Positions 18,152-27,414 of a stretch of DNA of 64,000 nucleotides are shown piece by piece. A program made the translations under genes and the position numbers. The notes beneath the pieces are model-generated. The model searched no databases. It saw only the letters and a program-made list of their open reading frames with translations, and was not told the DNA's origin. Every line of letters begins with the position of its first letter. Positions within the stretch are counted from its first letter, which is position 1. Source of the stretch: Neisseria bacilliformis (GTDB taxonomy: Bacteria > Pseudomonadota > Gammaproteobacteria > Burkholderiales > Neisseriaceae); assembly GCF_014055025.1 (NCBI RefSeq), contig NZ_CP059571.1:992001-1056000 (forward strand), written 5' to 3'.

Positions 18152-18646
18152 TTAGTACATTTCACATTCTTTAGGAGGTGTGCCTGTATCAGGAATTAAG
18201 ACGGGTGCTTGTGTGGTTGCCTGGCCAGTGCAAATTGTCGTGATGCCATCATCGTTAAGTTGCATAAACCGAGTTTCTTTGCCGTTTGTAGATGCCTTGG
18301 CTTTGGCGGTGAGTAAATAATGACCAACATCCGGGTCTGCAGCTGCATTGCTGGTTCCAACAAGATGATTACCCAATGTGCTATCTAATGGATTATAAAC
18401 GAAAAAAATATCAAAATATTTATTATCATTCTTCAATTCATTAAAGCCATTAAAGGTACGGTTTCTTGCATAAAAAGATTCCAAACGCCGGGCATTTTCT
18501 AATAAATCACCACGTACGTTTTCTAAACGCGATCTACGGATAAATTCATCGTATGAAGGATAGGCTATGGCAGCAAGAATAGCAATGACCATAATGGTCA
18601 TCATTAATTCAATCAGCGTAAAACCGTGTTGATTACCTGTTTTCAT
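18152..18646 (-). CDS. Type IV pilin-like protein, ComP-family, AT-rich
   Basis: This 164-residue prepilin has leader MKTGNQHG followed by FTLIELMMTIMVIAILAAIA, with Glu5 present. LLENARRLESFYARNRTF matches the alpha1-beta1 region of ComP-like minor pilins, and a C-terminal Cys pair (ICTG and KECEMY) closes a D loop. It differs from ComP in the central beta region and has only two cysteines. Base composition is near 40% G+C, much lower than its surroundings, with codons rich in A/T at third positions. It is upstream of comP in the same direction. It could be a second uptake-sequence binding pilin or a PilX/PilE-type minor pilin. Confidence 0.75.
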   Translation of the reverse strand: MKTGNQHGFTLIELMMTIMVIAILAAIAYPSYDEFIRRSRLENVRGDLLENARRLESFYARNRTFNGFNELKNDNKYFDIFFVYNPLDSTLGNHLVGTSNAAADPDVGHYLLTAKAKASTNGKETRFMQLNDDGITTICTGQATTQAPVLIPDTGTPPKECEMY

Positions 18647-18992
18647 GATATTCCCTTAGTTGTAATGTGAATCGCATCATAATATGTAAGTCAGAGTGGG
18701 GCGATTGCAGGTTATTGTGAAATGTACGTTGACGATTATAGCTGATTTTTCATGTCATGCGTTTGTCAAAGCGGACTTTTTTGCCTTATGTAGATTGCTA
18801 GCTGTTGCCCCATTGTGTAAAAACGCCTGTTTTCGTGTAAATCAATAAATGTAAAATTTATTTTTAATCATATTGTTATACTGTTTTATCTATGATCGGC
18901 AAACTTGGCGGCAGCCCTGTCTTTACAGTACACTCGCCGCCATTTTGCGCATCCCGCGCACGTTTTATGACTTTGGAAGAAAGAATCGGACG
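18647..18992. other. AT-rich divergent promoter region, pilin/macA
   Basis: This 346-base region is much richer in A+T than the rest of the window and separates the minus-strand pilin genes from the plus-strand efflux genes. It has no uptake sequence and no gene. TATACT at 18877-18882 could be a -10 box for macA; no good -35 is visible. The low G+C is continuous with the upstream pilin gene, suggesting that 18.1-18.9 kb has a common origin. Confidence 0.55.
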
Positions 18993-20168
18993 ATGAAAAA
19001 AGCCGTCAAATGGATCATTCTGCTGCTTGTGCTGGTTGCCGCCGCTTGGGCGGCATGGTTGTTTTTCAAACCCAAAAACGAAGTGAAGTATTTGACCGAG
19101 CCGGTAACGCGCGGCGACATCAGCCAAACCGTGTCGGCCACGGGCGAGATTTCGCCGTCGAATCTGGTAACGGTAGGCGCGCAGGCTTCGGGGCAGATTA
19201 AAAAGCTGTACGTAACGCTGGGGCAGCAAATTAAAAAGGGCGACTTGGTGGCGGAAATCAATTCGACCACGCAGACCAATGTGCTGAATACGGAAAAATC
19301 CAAGCTGGAAACCTATCAGGCCAAGCTGGTTTCGGCGCAGATTGCCCTGAACACCGCCGAGAAAAAATACAAACGCGAAGCCGCGCTGTGGAAAGAAGAG
19401 GCCACATCCAAAGAAAACCTCGAAAGCGCGCAAGACACGCTGGCCGCCGCCAAAGCCACGGTGGCCGAACTCAAAGCCTCGATCAATCAGACCAAAATCT
19501 CCATCAACACCGCCGAATCAGATTTGGGCTACACGCGCATTACCGCGCCGATGGACGGCACAGTCGTCGCCGTGCCGGTGGAAGAAGGCCAAACCGTGAA
19601 CGCGGCGCAGTCCACCCCCACCATCATCCAGCTTGCCAATCTGCAAACCATGCTCAACAAAATGCAGATTGCCGAGGGCGACATCACCAAAGTCAAAGCG
19701 GGGCAGGACATTTCGTTTACCATTTTGTCCGAGCCGGACAACCCGATTAAAGCCAAACTCGAAAGCGTCGATCCCGGCCTGACCACCATGTCGCTGGGCA
19801 GCTACACCAGCAGCACCGACACCACTTCCAGCGCGATTTACTACTACGCCCGCGCACTTGTGCCCAACGAAGACGGCAAACTCTCCATCGGCATGACCAC
19901 GCAGAACACCATCGAAATCAGCGGCGTGAAAAACGTATTGACCGTGCCGACGATGGCCGTGAAAAAACAGGGCGGCAAATCTTATGTGCGCGTGTTGGGC
20001 AAAGACGGCAACGCCGTGCAGAAAGAAGTGAGCGTCGGCCTCAAAGACGGCACGCGCACCGAAATCAAAAGCGGCGTGAGCGAGGGCGAGCAGGTGATTC
20101 TTTCCGAAATCAGCGCGGCCGAGCAGGCGCAAAACAGCGAACGCGCCATGATGGGCCCGCCGCGATAA
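18993..20168 (+). CDS. macA: Macrolide efflux periplasmic adaptor MacA
   Basis: MacA links the inner membrane ABC transporter MacB to an outer membrane factor and stimulates its ATPase. The 391-residue protein begins MKKAVKWIILLLVLVAAAWA at 18993, giving one N-terminal membrane anchor. Downstream are the split lipoyl domain (VTVGAQASGQIKKLYVTLGQ and ITAPMDGTVVAVPVEEGQTV), a coiled-coil hairpin (about residues 95-180) and beta-barrel and membrane-proximal domains. The frame is open 40 codons further upstream, but that part lies in the AT-rich leader. A DUS-paired hairpin and 74 bases separate it from macB, and the three efflux genes form one unit. Confidence 0.95.
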   Translation: MKKAVKWIILLLVLVAAAWAAWLFFKPKNEVKYLTEPVTRGDISQTVSATGEISPSNLVTVGAQASGQIKKLYVTLGQQIKKGDLVAEINSTTQTNVLNTEKSKLETYQAKLVSAQIALNTAEKKYKREAALWKEEATSKENLESAQDTLAAAKATVAELKASINQTKISINTAESDLGYTRITAPMDGTVVAVPVEEGQTVNAAQSTPTIIQLANLQTMLNKMQIAEGDITKVKAGQDISFTILSEPDNPIKAKLESVDPGLTTMSLGSYTSSTDTTSSAIYYYARALVPNEDGKLSIGMTTQNTIEISGVKNVLTVPTMAVKKQGGKSYVRVLGKDGNAVQKEVSVGLKDGTRTEIKSGVSEGEQVILSEISAAEQAQNSERAMMGPPR

Positions 20169-20174
20169 AGCGTG

Positions 20175-20205
20175 AAAAGGTCGTCTGAAAGCCTTTCAGA
20201 CGGCC
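20175..20205 (+). repeat. Inverted DUS pair between macA and macB, variant dialect
   Basis: One arm reads AGGTCGTCTGAA, the mucDUS dialect, and the other is TTTCAGACGGCCTT, the standard AG-DUS. It can form a hairpin in the macA-macB spacer and might attenuate transcription into macB. Confidence 0.65.
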
Positions 20206-20241
20206 TTGAATCTCTCAAACCATGCTTTATCAGGAAACACC

Positions 20242-22179
20242 ATGAGCTTAATCGAATGTAAAAACATCAACCGCTATTTCGGCAGCGGCGAAAACCGCGT
20301 TCATGTTTTGAAAAACGTGAGCCTTTCCATCGAAAAAGGCGATTTTGTCGCCATCATCGGCCAGTCCGGCTCGGGCAAATCCACGCTGATGAACATCTTG
20401 GGCTGCCTCGACACCGCCACATCGGGTTCGTATCAGATCGACGGCATCGAAACCTCGAAAATGAATCCCGACGAATTGGCGGGGCTGCGGCGCGAACGCT
20501 TCGGCTTTATCTTCCAGCGTTACAACCTCTTGGGCTCGCTGACCGCCCGCGATAACGTCGCCCTGCCCGCCGTGTATATGGGCGCGGCGCACAAAGAGCG
20601 TTCCGAACGCGCCGAAAAACTGCTGCACGATTTGGGTTTGCAAAGCAAAGAAAACAACAAACCCAACGAACTCTCCGGCGGCCAGCAGCAGCGCGTGTCC
20701 ATCGCCCGCGCCCTGATGAACGGCGGCGAAATCATCTTCGCCGACGAACCCACCGGCGCGCTCGACACCGCCAGCGGCAAAAACGTGATGGAAATCATCC
20801 ACAAGCTGCACGAAGACGGGCACACCGTCATTATGGTAACGCACGACCCCGGTATCGCCGCCAACGCCAACCGCGTGATCGAAATCCGCGACGGCGAAAT
20901 CATTTCCGACACCGTGAAAAACCCCGACATCCCGCCCAGCAGCGTTGAGCGCGTGAAAGAAAACGCCTCGTGGTCGTTTTATTACGACCAGTTTATGGAA
21001 GCCTTCAAAATGTCGGTGCAGGCGATTACCGCGCACAAAATGCGCTCGCTGCTCACCATGCTCGGCATCATCATCGGCATCGCCTCGGTGGTGTCTGTGG
21101 TGGCCTTGGGCAACGGCTCGCAGCAGAAAATTTTGGAAGACATCAATTCGATGGGCACGAACACCGTGAGCATTTTCCCCGGTCGCGGCTTCGGCGACCG
21201 GCGCAGTGGCCGAATCAAAACACTCACGATTGCCGACGCACAGGCCATCGCCAAACAAGGCTACGTGGCCTCCGTAACCCCGCAAACTTCATCGAGCGGC
21301 ACACTCACCTACCGCAACACCGACCTCACCGCCATGCTCTACGGCGTGGGCGACCAGTATTTCGACGTGCGCGGCCTCAAACTCGCCTCGGGTCGGCTGT
21401 TTGACGAAGACGACATCAAACAGGACGCGCAAGTGGCTGTGGTGGACGACAACGTCAAAACCAAACTCTTCGGCGACGGCGTTGACCCGCTGGGCAAAAC
21501 CATCCTGTTCAAAAAACGCCCGCTCACCGTGATCGGCGTGCTGCAAAAAGAAGAAAACAACTTCGGCAGCTCCGACTCGCTGATGGTGTGGTCGCCCTAC
21601 ACCACCGTGATGCACCAGATTACCGGCGAAACCTACGCCAGCTCGATTACCGTGAAAATCAAAGACGACGTGAGCAGCCAAGTGGCCGAAAAAAGCCTGA
21701 CCGAGCTTTTGAAAGCGCGGCACGGCACGGAGGACTTCTTCATGAACAACAGCGACAGCATCAAGCAGATGGTGGAAAAAACCACCGGCACGATGACGCT
21801 TTTGATTTCCAGCATCGCCGTGATTTCGCTGGTGGTCGGCGGTATCGGCGTGATGAACATCATGCTCGTGTCCGTAACCGAGCGCACCAAAGAAATCGGC
21901 GTGCGCATGGCCATCGGCGCAAGGCGCAGCAACATCTTGCAGCAGTTTCTGATTGAAGCCGTGCTCATCTGCCTCATCGGCGGCCTCATCGGCGTGGGCA
22001 TTTCGCTGGCTATTGGTGTGTTGTTCAACCAGTTTGTAACCGACTTCCCGATGACCTTCTCCACGCTTTCCATCGTCGGCGCAGTGGTCTGCTCCACCGC
22101 CATCGGCGTGGCCTTCGGCTTTATGCCCGCCAACCGCGCCTCCAAACTCAACCCGATCGACGCACTGGCGCAGGATTAA
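20242..22179 (+). CDS. macB: Macrolide export ATP-binding/permease protein MacB
   Basis: MacB is a homodimeric ABC transporter that drives efflux of macrolides and other envelope substrates through MacA and an outer membrane channel. The 645-residue protein starts MSLIECKNINRYFGSGE. The N-terminal ATPase has Walker A GQSGSGKST near residue 40, signature LSGGQQQR near 146 and Walker B IIFADEPTGALD. A first transmembrane helix follows at about 270-295, then a large periplasmic domain, and three helices from about 510 with the FtsX-like motif ERTKEIGVRMAIGARRSNIL. Length and order are those of MacB. Confidence 0.96.
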   Translation: MSLIECKNINRYFGSGENRVHVLKNVSLSIEKGDFVAIIGQSGSGKSTLMNILGCLDTATSGSYQIDGIETSKMNPDELAGLRRERFGFIFQRYNLLGSLTARDNVALPAVYMGAAHKERSERAEKLLHDLGLQSKENNKPNELSGGQQQRVSIARALMNGGEIIFADEPTGALDTASGKNVMEIIHKLHEDGHTVIMVTHDPGIAANANRVIEIRDGEIISDTVKNPDIPPSSVERVKENASWSFYYDQFMEAFKMSVQAITAHKMRSLLTMLGIIIGIASVVSVVALGNGSQQKILEDINSMGTNTVSIFPGRGFGDRRSGRIKTLTIADAQAIAKQGYVASVTPQTSSSGTLTYRNTDLTAMLYGVGDQYFDVRGLKLASGRLFDEDDIKQDAQVAVVDDNVKTKLFGDGVDPLGKTILFKKRPLTVIGVLQKEENNFGSSDSLMVWSPYTTVMHQITGETYASSITVKIKDDVSSQVAEKSLTELLKARHGTEDFFMNNSDSIKQMVEKTTGTMTLLISSIAVISLVVGGIGVMNIMLVSVTERTKEIGVRMAIGARRSNILQQFLIEAVLICLIGGLIGVGISLAIGVLFNQFVTDFPMTFSTLSIVGAVVCSTAIGVAFGFMPANRASKLNPIDALAQD

Positions 22180-22183
22180 ACTT

Positions 22184-22228
22184 TTTCAGACGGCCTTTTG
22201 GGTTTGAATATCAAAAGGCCGTCTGAAA
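22184..22228 (+). terminator. Inverted DUS pair after macB
   Basis: Arms TTTCAGACGGCCTTTTG and CAAAAGGCCGTCTGAAA lie 5 bases past the macB stop and just before the outer membrane factor gene. As it falls within the likely operon it may be an attenuator and not a full terminator. Confidence 0.6.
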
Positions 22229-22246
22229 CTTAAACGGAATTACATC

Positions 22247-23629
22247 ATGCAAACCAAACCCCTCTTTCAGACGACCTCCGTCCTCATCCTTGCCGCTGTA
22301 TTGAGCGGCTGCGCCGTGCACAGCACCGAGCAGGCACTCACGCTTGAATCCACGGGCAAAGTGATGTCTGCTGCCGAAGCCGCCGAGCGTTACGACGTAA
22401 ACGGGAACTGGTGGGAAATCTACCAAAGCCCGCAGCTTAACGCGCTGACCGAGCAGGCTCTGGCCAATAATATCGACCTGAAACAGGCCGCCATCAGCGT
22501 CAACAAAGCCCTGTATCAGGCCAATATTCTCGGCGCGGACTTAGTGCCCAAATTCAGCGGCGCACTCAACGCCTCCACCTCGAAAAACCTCAAAACCGGC
22601 GATCGCGGCAGCACCTACGGCAGCCAGCTCGGTTTGAGCTACGAGCTGGATTTGTGGCGCAAACTCAGTGCCACCGCCGACGCGCAGGTGTGGGAATATC
22701 AGGCCACGCAGCAGGATATGGCCAACACGCGGCTCACGCTGGTGAACAATGTAGCCGACGCTTATTTCAACATCGCCTACCTCAACGAAGCCATGACGCT
22801 GGCTGAAAAATCCGTCAGGCAGTATCAGGAAATCGCCCGCATTGCCGACGCAAAATTCCGCCTCGGCCGCGCCGATTCCAGCGAGCCGACGCAGGCGCGC
22901 CAATCGCTGCTTTCCGCGCAAAACAGCCTGATTTCGCTGAAAAACAGCCGCGAGGCGCAAATCCAAACCCTGCGCAACCTGCTGAATTTGAAACCAAACG
23001 AAACCATCGCCGCCGATCCCGCCGCCTACCGCCTGCCGGGTGTCAAAGGCGTGGATTTGAACGTGCCCATCACCGTATTGGCCAACCGTCCCGATTTGCG
23101 CGCCGCCGAATACCGCGTGCAGTCTTCCCTGCAATCGCTCACCGCGCAAAAACGAAGCTGGTATCCGAGCATCACACTGGGCGCGACTTTGAGCACCTCG
23201 TCCAACCAAGCCAAAAGCGCGTTCAACGTGCCCATGCTGGGCGGCACGGTGGCGGTCAACCTGCCGTTTCTCAACTGGAACACTTTGAAATGGAACGATA
23301 AAACCGCGCAGGCCAATTTCGACAACGCCCGCCTCTCGTTTGAAAAAGCCCTCACCACCGCGCTCAACGAAGTCAACACCAATTATCTGGCCTACCAAAA
23401 CGCCCAAGCCCAGCTTGCCAACCAAGAGCAGCGTTACACACTCGACCGCAAAAACAGCCGCTACTACCAAGTGCGCTACCAACACGGCAAAAACGAGCTT
23501 AAAGACTGGATCTCCGCGCTGAACAGCGAATACGGCACGGCGCAAAACGTGCTGAACCAGCGTTACGAAACCCTGAAATACGAAAACATGGTCTATAAAG
23601 CCATGGCGGGGCGTTACACGCCGAAATAA
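22247..23629 (+). CDS. Outer membrane efflux lipoprotein, NodT/TolC family
   Basis: This 460-residue protein has a lipoprotein signal (LSGC lipobox at about residues 20-23) and two outer membrane efflux protein repeats, with AISVNKALYQANILGADLVP and the paired GLSYELDLWRKLSA and RQSLLSAQNSLISLKNSREAQI regions of the NodT family. It forms the trimeric outer membrane channel that would complete a MacAB tripartite pump; gonococcal MtrE is a relative. Its signal peptide includes FQTTS encoded by a mucDUS copy. It follows macB by 67 bases on the same strand. Confidence 0.92.
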   Translation: MQTKPLFQTTSVLILAAVLSGCAVHSTEQALTLESTGKVMSAAEAAERYDVNGNWWEIYQSPQLNALTEQALANNIDLKQAAISVNKALYQANILGADLVPKFSGALNASTSKNLKTGDRGSTYGSQLGLSYELDLWRKLSATADAQVWEYQATQQDMANTRLTLVNNVADAYFNIAYLNEAMTLAEKSVRQYQEIARIADAKFRLGRADSSEPTQARQSLLSAQNSLISLKNSREAQIQTLRNLLNLKPNETIAADPAAYRLPGVKGVDLNVPITVLANRPDLRAAEYRVQSSLQSLTAQKRSWYPSITLGATLSTSSNQAKSAFNVPMLGGTVAVNLPFLNWNTLKWNDKTAQANFDNARLSFEKALTTALNEVNTNYLAYQNAQAQLANQEQRYTLDRKNSRYYQVRYQHGKNELKDWISALNSEYGTAQNVLNQRYETLKYENMVYKAMAGRYTPK

Positions 23630-24037
23630 GCCGCGTACGCGGAAAGAAAGGCCGTCTGAAAAAGCATTCGGACGGCCTCTGCCGTTGGGCGGTTGTAGGT
23701 CGGATACTTGTATCCGACGTTTTCCCGCAGGGGAAATCCCGTCGTGCGGAATATCGGATACAAGTATCCGACCTACGGCTAAGGCAGGGTGTGCGGCGCA
23801 AGCCACGTACGCGGTTTGGGTTTTGGAAAACGCGCGGATGCGTTGTGTGGCAAAGACCGTGTGCGCCGCCTTTGGGCGACACACCTTGCGTCAGATTCGG
23901 CATGGGTCAGATGTGAAACAGGCCGTCTGAAAAACAAAGATGTAGGCTGGGCTTCAGCCCGGCAAAATCCGGCAAAATATCGAATAAATAGCGAGTTGTC
24001 CGGGCTGATATACGTTTTCAGACGGCCTGTTTGCCGT
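23630..24037. other. Repeat-filled interval downstream of efflux operon
   Basis: No gene is supported. The stretch holds an imperfect DUS pair at 23649-23678, a GTAGGTCGGATAC palindrome at 23695-23776, a GTAGGGTGTG-type element at about 23784-23885, a DUS at about 23921, a TGTAGGCTGGGCTTCAGCCCGG block near 23941 that recurs in the Correia-like element at 59949, and a DUS near 24017. Both flanking genes are transcribed toward it. Confidence 0.65.
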
Positions 24038-25078
24038 TCAAGCCAAGCCCGCCGCCAGGCGTGCGACGATTTGCGCCGCGCTGCCGGGGCGGCAGCGGGC
24101 GGCGTTTTGTCCCGCCCAAAACGGGGTGAAGTCGAACGAGCCCTGCGCTTCGGCGGCGGCGCGCAGGGCGTTGGCGGCGGCACCGGCCAGCGGGAAGGGC
24201 AGGGCGGCGGGGTGCATGGCGCGGGTTTCGCGCATGAAGCGGTTGGTGATGCCGCGTGCCGCGCCGCCGCTGAACAGGTTGGTCAGGGCGGTGTCTTCGG
24301 GCTGCGCGCTTTGCAGCGCGGCGCGGTGGGCGGGACGGGTGAGGGCTTCGTCGGCCAGCAGGAAGGCCGTGCCCACCTGCACCGCCGCCGCGCCCAAGGC
24401 CATGGCCGCGCGGACGGCGGCCGCGTCGGCGATGCCGCCCGCCGCAATCACGGGCAGGCGCACGGCGCGGGTGATGGCCGCCAGCAGGGCGAAGATGCCG
24501 CTCTGGCTGTTCCAGTCCTGCGTGAGAAACCAGCCTCGGTGGCCGCCCGCCTCCCAGCCTTGGGCGATAACGGCGTCCGCGCCGCGCGCTTCGAGATAAC
24601 GCGCTTCGGCCACGGTGGTCGCGCTGGCCCAAACTTCCGCGCCGGTCTGTTTTACCCGCGCTAGCGCGGCATCGTCGGGCAGGCCGAAATGGAAGCTGAC
24701 GACGCTCGGGCGGTAGCGTTCCACCAGATGCAGGGCGGTTTCGTCGAACGGTTGCCGTCCGCTGCCGGCGGGGATGTTGTCTGCGTTCAAACCGAATTCG
24801 TCGAAAAACGGCCGCAGCGCATCGTGCCACGCCTGCCGCTGCGTTTCGTCCGCCTGCGGCGTGCGGTGGGCGAAGAAGTTGGCGTTGTAAGGCCGCCCCT
24901 GCGCCTGTGCGTTCATGTCGCGCAGGGCGGCTTCGAGCGCGTCGGGGGCGTAGGCGGCGCAGGCGAGCGAGCCGAGGCCGCCGGCGCGGCACACGGCCAG
25001 CGGCAGGGCGGTGTCGTGGGCGAAGGCCATCGGGGCTTGGATAATCGGGTAGGGCAGGGCAGGGAGGACGCGGGACAC
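24038..25078 (-). CDS. Nitronate monooxygenase family protein (2-nitropropane dioxygenase-like)
   Basis: Members of this FMN-dependent TIM-barrel family oxidise alkyl nitronates such as propionate 3-nitronate, protecting against nitro toxins. The 346-residue protein starts at a GTG (MSRVLPALPYPIIQAPMAF) with a good AAGGAG site 8 bases upstream. Conserved family features are IIQAPMA near the N terminus, GADAVIAQGWEAGGHRG near residue 165 and LPVIAAGGIADAAAVRAAMALGA near 210. ARGITNRFMRE is also typical. It is monocistronic. Substrate is inferred from the family only. Confidence 0.87.
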   Translation of the reverse strand: MSRVLPALPYPIIQAPMAFAHDTALPLAVCRAGGLGSLACAAYAPDALEAALRDMNAQAQGRPYNANFFAHRTPQADETQRQAWHDALRPFFDEFGLNADNIPAGSGRQPFDETALHLVERYRPSVVSFHFGLPDDAALARVKQTGAEVWASATTVAEARYLEARGADAVIAQGWEAGGHRGWFLTQDWNSQSGIFALLAAITRAVRLPVIAAGGIADAAAVRAAMALGAAAVQVGTAFLLADEALTRPAHRAALQSAQPEDTALTNLFSGGAARGITNRFMRETRAMHPAALPFPLAGAAANALRAAAEAQGSFDFTPFWAGQNAARCRPGSAAQIVARLAAGLA

Positions 25079-25373
25079 GGGTTTCTCCTTTTGTTTTGCG
25101 TTGTCGGGAGGCGCAGTATAGCAGAGGCCGTCTGAAAAACCGTTGCCGTTTTTGGCTGCGCCGAAGCTGCGTTTTCAGACGGCCTCTGCCGTTGGGTAGG
25201 TGTGGCGCAGCTCGGGGCGACACACCTGCCTTGGGTTCGGCACGGGTGGGATGGAACAGGCCGTCTGAAAACGGATGAATGGGTTTTGGCTGCGCTTTCA
25301 GACGGCCTGTTGCGCCGCGCAAACCGCCGTGATAATGTTTCCGGCATTTTTCCGCACCCAAAAGGAGCCTGCC
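25079..25373. other. Divergent intergenic region with DUS pairs
   Basis: This 295-base region separates two divergent genes. It contains an inverted DUS pair at about 25126-25185 enclosing CCGTTGCCGTTTTTGGC, a short GTAGGTGTGGCGCAG repeat fragment at 25197-25232 and a second DUS pair around 25258-25310. The ribosome site AAAGGAG for the downstream fusion gene is at 25360-25366. Confidence 0.55.
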
Positions 25374-27116
25374 ATGCAGGAGCAGCAAAAAACCTTCCAA
25401 ACCGCCGACGGCACCGAACTGTTCTACCGCTACCGCCCCGCCCAAAACGGCAGAGGCGACAAAGCCGTTGTTCTGTTTCATCGCGGCCACGAGCATTCCG
25501 GTCGCATGATGTTTGTGGCCGACGAGCTCGGCTTCGACGATTTCGCCTGTTTCGCGTGGGACGCGCGCGGCCACGGCCAAAGCCCCGGCGAGCGCGGCGA
25601 CAGCCCGAGCATCGGCACCTCTGTCGCCGACGTGGACGACTTCATCCGCCACATCCGTGCCGAATACGGCATCGCGCCGGAAAACATCTGCGTGATTGCC
25701 CAAAGCGTCGGCGCGGTGTTGGTGTCGGCCTGGCTGCACGACTACGCGCCGAAAATCCGCTGCGCCGTGCTCGCCTCGCCCGCGTTCAAAGTGAAACTGT
25801 ATGTTCCCTTCGCCCGCAGCGGCCTGAAACTGATGCAGAAATATCGCGGCAATTTTTTTGTCAACAGCTACGTTAAGGCGCACTACCTCACCCATAACCG
25901 CGAACGCCAGCAAAGCTACGACAGCGACCCCTTGATTACCCGCGCCATCTCCGTGCGCATCCTGCTGGGTTTATACGAGGCCGCCGAGCGCGTGGTGGCC
26001 GACGCGCAGGCCGTTACCGTGCCGCTACAGCTGTTGATTTCGGGTGACGACTGGGTGGTACACCACAAACCGCAGCACGATTTTTACAACCGCCTCGGCA
26101 GCCGCATCAAAGAGCGGCACATCCTCAAAGGCTTTTACCACGACACCCTCGGCGAAAAAAACCGCGAAACCGCATTTAAAGAAATGCGCCGTTTTATCCG
26201 CGAACGCTTCGATTCGCCGCTTGAAATTCCCGACCGCACCCAAGACCACCTGTACAGCGAAAGCCGCCGCGAAGCCGACGAACTCGCCTCCCCGCTGCCC
26301 GCCCTCTCGCCGCGCGGCCTGTTCTGGCGCGGCTACCGCGCCGCCATCGGCTTGGGCGCGCGCTGGAGCGAAGGGCTGAAAACCGGCCGGGACACCGGCT
26401 TCGATTCGGGCAGCACGCTCGATTACGTTTACCGCAACGAGCCGCAGGGCAGCAACGCCTTCGGCCGCATGATCGACAAACACTATCTCAACGCCGTCGG
26501 CTGGCGCGGCATCCGCCAGCGCAAAGCCAACATCGCGCTGGCCGTCCAAACCGCCGCGTGCCTCTTGCGCGAAGCAGGCCGCCCCGTGCACGTGCTCGAC
26601 ATCGCCTCCGGCCACGGCCGCTATGTGCTCGACGCGCTCACCGCCGACAACCTGCCCGATTCCGTGCGCCTGCGCGACTATAGCCCGATCAACGTGGAAG
26701 CCGGCCGCAAACTGATCGCCGAACGCGGCCTGGCGCACATCACCACCTTCACCGAAACCGACGCATTCAACCGCGCCAACTACCAAAACCTCAGCCCGCG
26801 CCCCACGCTGGGCATCGTCTCCGGCCTGCACGAACTGTTTTCCGACAACGGCTTGGTGATGCAGTCGCTCTACGGCTTCGGCGACGCCATCGAAAGCGGC
26901 AACTACCTGATTTACACCGGCCAGCCCTGGCACCCACAGCTCGAAATGATCGCCCGCGCCCTCACCAGCCACAAAGCAGGCAGCCCCGACTGGGTGATGC
27001 GCCGCCGCAGCCAGCAGGAAACCGACCAGCTTGTTGAAAAAGCCGGTTTCCGCAAAATCCGCCAGTGGATTGACGACGACGGGATTTTCACCGTCAGCCT
27101 TGCCGTGAAGGAATAA
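25374..27116 (+). CDS. Alpha/beta hydrolase fused to class I SAM-dependent methyltransferase
   Basis: This 580-residue protein joins two enzymes. Residues about 1-290 are a serine hydrolase of the lysophospholipase type: HRGHEHSGR oxyanion region, WDARGHGQSPG, nucleophile elbow AQSVGA near residue 112, acidic residue in SGDDW and His in FYHDTLGE. Residues about 370-580 are a methyltransferase with motif I VLDIASGHGRYVLDAL and LHELFSDN. The start at 25374 follows AAAGGAG by 7 bases. The same architecture is known as an uncharacterised bifunctional family, sometimes near phospholipid genes; here it stands alone. Lipid deacylation plus methylation is a guess from the parts. Confidence 0.82.
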   Translation: MQEQQKTFQTADGTELFYRYRPAQNGRGDKAVVLFHRGHEHSGRMMFVADELGFDDFACFAWDARGHGQSPGERGDSPSIGTSVADVDDFIRHIRAEYGIAPENICVIAQSVGAVLVSAWLHDYAPKIRCAVLASPAFKVKLYVPFARSGLKLMQKYRGNFFVNSYVKAHYLTHNRERQQSYDSDPLITRAISVRILLGLYEAAERVVADAQAVTVPLQLLISGDDWVVHHKPQHDFYNRLGSRIKERHILKGFYHDTLGEKNRETAFKEMRRFIRERFDSPLEIPDRTQDHLYSESRREADELASPLPALSPRGLFWRGYRAAIGLGARWSEGLKTGRDTGFDSGSTLDYVYRNEPQGSNAFGRMIDKHYLNAVGWRGIRQRKANIALAVQTAACLLREAGRPVHVLDIASGHGRYVLDALTADNLPDSVRLRDYSPINVEAGRKLIAERGLAHITTFTETDAFNRANYQNLSPRPTLGIVSGLHELFSDNGLVMQSLYGFGDAIESGNYLIYTGQPWHPQLEMIARALTSHKAGSPDWVMRRRSQQETDQLVEKAGFRKIRQWIDDDGIFTVSLAVKE

Positions 27117-27131
27117 GCGGCTTTATATATT

Positions 27132-27173
27132 GAGGCCGTCTGAAAACCGGTTTACCGGTTTTCAGACGGCCTC
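27132..27173 (+). terminator. DUS-paired terminator after the hydrolase/methyltransferase gene
   Basis: GAGGCCGTCTGAAAACCGG and CCGGTTTTCAGACGGCCTC form a perfect long stem 15 bases past the stop codon. A GTAGGGTGTG-type palindrome follows at about 27188-27276 before gshA. Confidence 0.75.
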
Positions 27174-27414
27174 TTGCCATGTTTAAGGTAGGGTGTGCCG
27201 CCCCGAGGCGACGCACACGGTTTCAGAATGCCTGCGCAACAAAAAATGCGTGCGTTACCGGAGCGGCACACTCTGCCTTGAAGCCGTTTTCAGACGGCCT
27301 CAAAGCCAACCGCCCCGCCCCGATATAACCGCCCGCGATAAAGCCCGGCGCAAACCGAACTTGAACCGCCCGCGCCAAGCCCCTATCATGCGCCTTTTTT
27401 AACATTCCCCACAG

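Noticed and set aside
18152-18646. Calling the AT-rich pilin gene PilE
   Set aside because: It is shorter in the D region and shares the ComP-type helix pattern; major pilin identity is not supported.
24018-25913. Long minus-strand open frame of 631 codons
   Set aside because: It shadows the nitronate monooxygenase in another frame and runs through repeats; composition is Arg/Pro-rich without domains.
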